From Streptomyces sp. NBC_01439 (GTDB taxonomy: Bacteria > Actinomycetota > Actinomycetes > Streptomycetales > Streptomycetaceae): a stretch of DNA of 64,000 nucleotides. The translations under genes and the position numbers were made by a program. Positions 60,985 to 64,000 of this stretch are shown in pieces (position 1 is the stretch's first letter; every line of letters begins with the position of its first letter). The stretch is taken from positions 558,001 to 622,000 of the forward strand of contig NZ_CP109487.1 of the NCBI RefSeq assembly GCF_036227605.1, given 5' to 3'. A model generated the notes under the pieces. The model was not told the DNA's origin and searched no databases. It saw only the letters and a list, made by a program, of their open reading frames with translations.

Positions 60985-62709
60985 ATGGGCCGAGGCCTGG
61001 TGCTTTTGGTCAATCCCAACAAGGTGCACCCACCGATCGCTCCCTATGCGCTCGATGTGCTCACGACCTCGTTGGAAGCCGCCGACTTCGAGGTCGAGGT
61101 GGTCGACCTCACGTTCCACCGGGAGGACTGGAAGACCTGCCTCTCCGACTACTTCGGGACGCGCAGCCCGGTCCTCGTCGGTGTCACCATCCGCAATACC
61201 GACACCGTCTACGCCTTCGAACAGCGCCCTTTCGTCGGCGAACACAAGGAGATCATCACCGAGATCAGACGGCTGACGGACGCGCCGATCGTCGGCGGCG
61301 GCATCGGCTTCTCCTCCATGCCCTTCGCGCTGGTCGACTACTTCGGCATCGATTTCGGCGTCAAGGGGCCGGGTGAGCAGATCATCTGCGACCTCGCCGA
61401 CGCGCTGCTCACCGGGCGCGGCACGGACACGGTCAGCGGGCTCATCCGCAACACCCCGGAAGGGGTGACCAGGGTGCCGCCGCCGGCACTCGCCCCGTCG
61501 GCCCGCCGTACGGTGGCGGCGCCGCTGCCCGCCGGGCAGTTCGAGGACCGGACCTGGCAGGTGGACCGCTCCGGAATGTACGTCCGCCGCTCCGGCGCGC
61601 CGCACAAGGTGGACAACCTGTTGTACTACCAGCGCGGCGGGTTGGCCGGCATCCTCACCAAGAACGGCTGCACCTACCGCTGTTCGCACTGCGTGGAGCC
61701 GGACGCCAAGGGCATCCGGACGGGCCGGCGCGATGTCGCGGCCGTGGTCGACGAGATGCAGTCCCTGGCTGAGCAGGGGATCCTCGACCAACACACCACC
61801 GACAGCGAGTTCAACCTGGCGATATCCCACGCCAAGAACCTGTTGCGGGAGATCGTCCGGCGCAAGCACGCCGATCCCGGCAACCCGCTGAACGACTTGC
61901 GGCTGTGGGTCTACTGCCAGCCCTCGCCGTTCGACGAGGAGTTCGCCGGGCTGCTCGCCGCCGCGGGCTGTCGCGGGGTGAACGTCGGCTCGGACCACGT
62001 GCGCGCCGAGATGCTGAACGGCTGGAAGATCACGCAGAAGGGCACCACGTACTACACCTTCGCCGATACCGAGCGCCTGGTCCGGCTCTGCCACGCCAAC
62101 GGCATGCTGACCATGGTCGAGGCGCTCTTCGGGATGCCGGGCGAGACACCCCGGAGCATGCGCGAATGCGTAGACGCGTTCATGGCGCTGGACGCCACCG
62201 TGACCGGCTTCTCGCTGGGGTTGCGGCTCTTCCCCCACACGCCGCTGGGCATCGCGATGGCCGAGCGGTGCGACGGTGTCCGGACGGTAGCGGGACTGCA
62301 GTCCAACACGGCGACCGGGCCGATCGTGCTGAAACCCCTGTCCAAGTGCTCCGGGCCGGTGGAGTACGAGCGGCAATTCATGTTCGACGAATCGGGCAAC
62401 TTCCGTCTGGTCTGCTACTTTTCCCCGGATCTGCTGGAGGGGACCGAAACGGTCACCGATCCCTCCGGGCGCTGGAGCCGGTCCGTGGATCTCCTGTGGG
62501 AGCTCGTCGATCCGTCGGACTACCACCGGGTGATGCTGCCGACGCTGGCAGGCTCCAGTGAGCACGACAACAACTACGCGGACAATCCGTTCCTGACGAG
62601 TCTGGGAGGGCTCGGATACACCGGCGCATTCTGGGCGCACTGGCGTGATCGGGAAGCGATCCTGCGCCGCGCGCAGGACGTCGGAGCGGTTGGACCGGCG
62701 GGTACGTGA
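60985..62709 (+). CDS. Cobalamin-binding radical SAM enzyme
   Basis: A 574-residue class B-type radical SAM protein. The N-terminal Rossmann cobalamin-binding domain spans about 1-165 (VLLVNPNKVHPPIAPYALDVL, VGVTIRNTDTVYAF, GIGFSSMPFALVDYFGIDFGVKGPGE). The 4Fe-4S motif is CTYRCSHC (C229, C233, C236), with the GGDE-like region replaced by TTDSEFNLA. Such enzymes methylate unactivated carbons, or do ring contractions. The ATG at 60985 has GGGGGAG; a 60940 ATG overlaps the flavoprotein stop. It ends the operon. Confidence 0.88.
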   Translation: MGRGLVLLVNPNKVHPPIAPYALDVLTTSLEAADFEVEVVDLTFHREDWKTCLSDYFGTRSPVLVGVTIRNTDTVYAFEQRPFVGEHKEIITEIRRLTDAPIVGGGIGFSSMPFALVDYFGIDFGVKGPGEQIICDLADALLTGRGTDTVSGLIRNTPEGVTRVPPPALAPSARRTVAAPLPAGQFEDRTWQVDRSGMYVRRSGAPHKVDNLLYYQRGGLAGILTKNGCTYRCSHCVEPDAKGIRTGRRDVAAVVDEMQSLAEQGILDQHTTDSEFNLAISHAKNLLREIVRRKHADPGNPLNDLRLWVYCQPSPFDEEFAGLLAAAGCRGVNVGSDHVRAEMLNGWKITQKGTTYYTFADTERLVRLCHANGMLTMVEALFGMPGETPRSMRECVDAFMALDATVTGFSLGLRLFPHTPLGIAMAERCDGVRTVAGLQSNTATGPIVLKPLSKCSGPVEYERQFMFDESGNFRLVCYFSPDLLEGTETVTDPSGRWSRSVDLLWELVDPSDYHRVMLPTLAGSSEHDNNYADNPFLTSLGGLGYTGAFWAHWRDREAILRRAQDVGAVGPAGT

Positions 62710-62904
62710 GTTTGCCGGATTTCAATTGTCGATGCATGTGCGAAGGCCGTGAAATAGGGCGCGAATAGTGATGCCTTCGTCGACATAACTATCACGTTTC
62801 TTCTCGCACTCCTCACCGTTGCGGTGGGCCGGACCTCTGGACCATTCTGGGATCCGGCCGATCAGCATGGACCGTGTTTCACCGTCGAGTGGGGGAAGGT
62901 ACGA

Positions 62905-63672
62905 ATGAACCAGAAAACCGACACCATGAGATTACTCTGGCCACTCGCGCCACATAATGATCCACGAAGAGACGGGGTGGTCCTTCGGCCCGACGAAGAC
63001 CTCCCGGCCACCCACCGGGCCCCCGCCTCGGTCACCGTCGTCCTCGCCGACACCCAGCCCGCAATTCGTCACGGTGTCCGTTCCGTTCTCGAACGGTCCG
63101 AGGGAATTTCGGTCGTCGGAGAGGCCGCCACGGCGGACGAGGTGATCGAGGAAATGTGCCGCTGGAGACCCGTTGTGCTCGTGCTCGACCCGCTGATGGA
63201 CGGATCCTCCGGAACGCAGGTCATCCCTGAGGTCCTGAGGTCCTGGCCCGACACGGGCATCCTGGTCTTCAGTGCCGTGGACGACGACCGGGCCATCACC
63301 TCGGCACTCCAGGCGGGTGCCCGCGGCTACCTGTTCAAGCGGGCCGACGCGGACCAGATCCTGCGCGGGATCCAGGCCGTGGCGGCCGGCGAGGCGATCA
63401 TCGACAAATCGATCGCCGGACGACTCGGCGCCCTCATGCGCGCCACCTCCGGTCAGCAGTATTACTACCCGTTCCCGCAATTGACCAACCGGGAAAGGGA
63501 CGTTCTGGAACGCATCGCCGCGGGCAAATCGAATACCATCATCGCCCGTGAACTCGTGCTCGCCTCGAAGACCGTCAGCAACCGCGTTTCCGTGATATTC
63601 GGCAAGCTCGGCGTGGCGGATCGCTCGCAGGCCATCGTGCTGGCCCGGGACGCCGGTCTCGGACACGGCTGA
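62905..63672 (+). CDS. NarL/LuxR-type regulator with atypical receiver and a TTA codon
   Basis: A 255-residue regulator. The receiver keeps the acceptor aspartate D95 (LVLDPLMDG) and K145, but the usual acidic pair reads D49-T50. The LuxR HTH is at 193-244 (LTNRERDVLERIAAGKSNTIIARELVLASKTVSNRVSV). A 43-residue unconserved N-terminal extension precedes it. Codon 10 (62932-62934) is TTA, so synthesis should need the bldA leucyl-tRNA. No kinase is nearby. It may bind the twin boxes in front of both cluster operons. 195 bp of leader separates it from the radical SAM gene. Confidence 0.88.
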   Translation: MNQKTDTMRLLWPLAPHNDPRRDGVVLRPDEDLPATHRAPASVTVVLADTQPAIRHGVRSVLERSEGISVVGEAATADEVIEEMCRWRPVVLVLDPLMDGSSGTQVIPEVLRSWPDTGILVFSAVDDDRAITSALQAGARGYLFKRADADQILRGIQAVAAGEAIIDKSIAGRLGALMRATSGQQYYYPFPQLTNRERDVLERIAAGKSNTIIARELVLASKTVSNRVSVIFGKLGVADRSQAIVLARDAGLGHG

Positions 63673-63703
63673 TCCGCCGGTCCGTGATCCCCCGCACCAC
63701 CGA

Positions 63704-63761
63704 TTCCCTCCCGACCAGGGAACAATTCCCCTGTCGAAAGGGAGCAGTCGGCTTCTAGCCT
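63704..63761 (+). promoter_or_regulatory. Cluster promoter 2 with twin TTCCC...GGGA boxes
   Basis: Box 1 TTCCCTCCCGACCAGGGAA at 63704-63722 and box 2 TTCCCCTGTCGAAAGGGAG at 63726-63744, starts 22 bp apart; TAGCCT at 63756-63761. Spacing from box 2 to TAGCCT is 30 bp, identical to promoter 1. It drives the cupin-type gene beginning at 63813. Confidence 0.65.
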
Positions 63762-63812
63762 GAACGACGTCGCGCGCCGCCGGAAAATGAGGACGTCGAT
63801 CGGAGTGGGACG

Positions 63813-64000
63813 TTGACCGACCAGGAAAAACCCGATGTGATCATCCGCAGAAGAGAGCCGGATAACCTGACCCGGGCTCACGGACTGGATCTCGGACTCC
63901 TCCATCCGTGGCCCGGGTTGGAAACTCCATTTCGTGGAGCCTGGTGCGTCCTGCGCCCCGGTGACGTGACGGATGCGCACGCCCATCACGAACGCGAGCT
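63813..64000 (+). CDS. Cupin-domain protein, N-terminal part (cut by window edge)
   Basis: The first 62 codons of a gene running off the right edge. G50-x5-H56-x-H58-x3-E62 matches cupin motif 1, G(X)5HXH(X)3-4E, exactly; the segment reads RPGDVTDAHAHHERE. In hydrazine synthetases a zinc cupin domain performs the N-N-forming step on the ester made by a MetRS-like domain. Here the cupin starts its own transcript. The TTG start at 63813 follows GGAG; other nearby codons lack a ribosome site. Whether a second MetRS-like domain is fused beyond the window is unknown. Confidence 0.75.
   Translation, partial: MTDQEKPDVIIRRREPDNLTRAHGLDLGLLHPWPGLETPFRGAWCVLRPGDVTDAHAHHERE

Noticed and set aside
62710..62904. 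Third copy of the twin-box promoter before the regulator gene
   Set aside because: No TTCCC-N9-GGGAA pair was found; only weak CGAAGGC/GCCTTCG and TGTCGA/TCGACA inverted repeats, which may be a terminator for the radical SAM gene.

Overview
The window is chromosomal DNA of a Streptomyces-type actinomycete. It has very high GC, strong G/C third-position bias and mostly leader-poor, tightly overlapping genes. It also carries hallmark genes: a short chaplin, S-(hydroxymethyl)mycothiol dehydrogenase, a DUF3040 protein, a TerD protein, several Ser/Thr kinases, and a surface protein with a LAXTG-type sortase signal. No rRNA, tRNA, CRISPR array, prophage or complete insertion sequence was found.

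Positions 1-48,974 are ordinary Streptomyces arm or core-flank content made of many small units. They include a PIG-L deacetylase (cut by the left edge), hydrolases, mycothiol-linked formaldehyde detoxification and a LysR/DapA-like divergent pair. A LysM/transglycosylase cell-wall enzyme, an orphan squalene/phytoene-synthase-like gene and two membrane Ser/Thr kinases follow. Secreted degradative enzymes are frequent (PNGase A-like, GH20, endonuclease I, GH18 chitinase with CBM2). There is an ECF sigma operon that also encodes a sortase substrate, and a complete two-component system. A three-gene RNA-repair cassette (RNA ligase, polynucleotide kinase-phosphatase, NYN/PIN-like protein) lies at 32,007-34,644. 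A MITE-like element at 36,681-36,849 supplies the stop codon of its neighbour. Regulatory structures include a triple palindrome in front of a TetR gene, an iron-box-like palindrome upstream of a DoxX gene and several convergent-gene hairpins.

Positions 49,240-64,000 (running off the right edge) form a biosynthetic gene cluster. The first operon has start/stop overlaps at nearly every junction. It encodes a lysine/ornithine N-hydroxylase, a methionyl-tRNA-synthetase-like protein, a DAO-type FAD oxidase, an MFS exporter, an ATP-grasp ligase, a second and almost identical N-hydroxylase, a second ATP-grasp ligase, two paralogous acyl-CoA-dehydrogenase-fold flavoproteins and a cobalamin-binding radical SAM enzyme. 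A NarL/LuxR-type regulator with an atypical receiver pocket and a TTA codon follows. The last gene, cut by the edge, starts with a perfect cupin metal-binding motif. N-hydroxylase + MetRS-like + cupin + DAO oxidase is the known machinery for making hydrazines from N6-hydroxylysine and an amino acid. Here the usually fused cupin/MetRS hydrazine synthetase appears to be split between two transcription units. Both units are driven by the same promoter architecture: two TTCCC-N8/9-GGGA boxes 21-22 bp apart, with the second box exactly 30 bp upstream of a TAGCCT -10. My inference is an N-N-bond-containing peptide-like product, tailored by two flavoproteins and a B12 radical SAM enzyme, of a type I cannot match to a characterised cluster.
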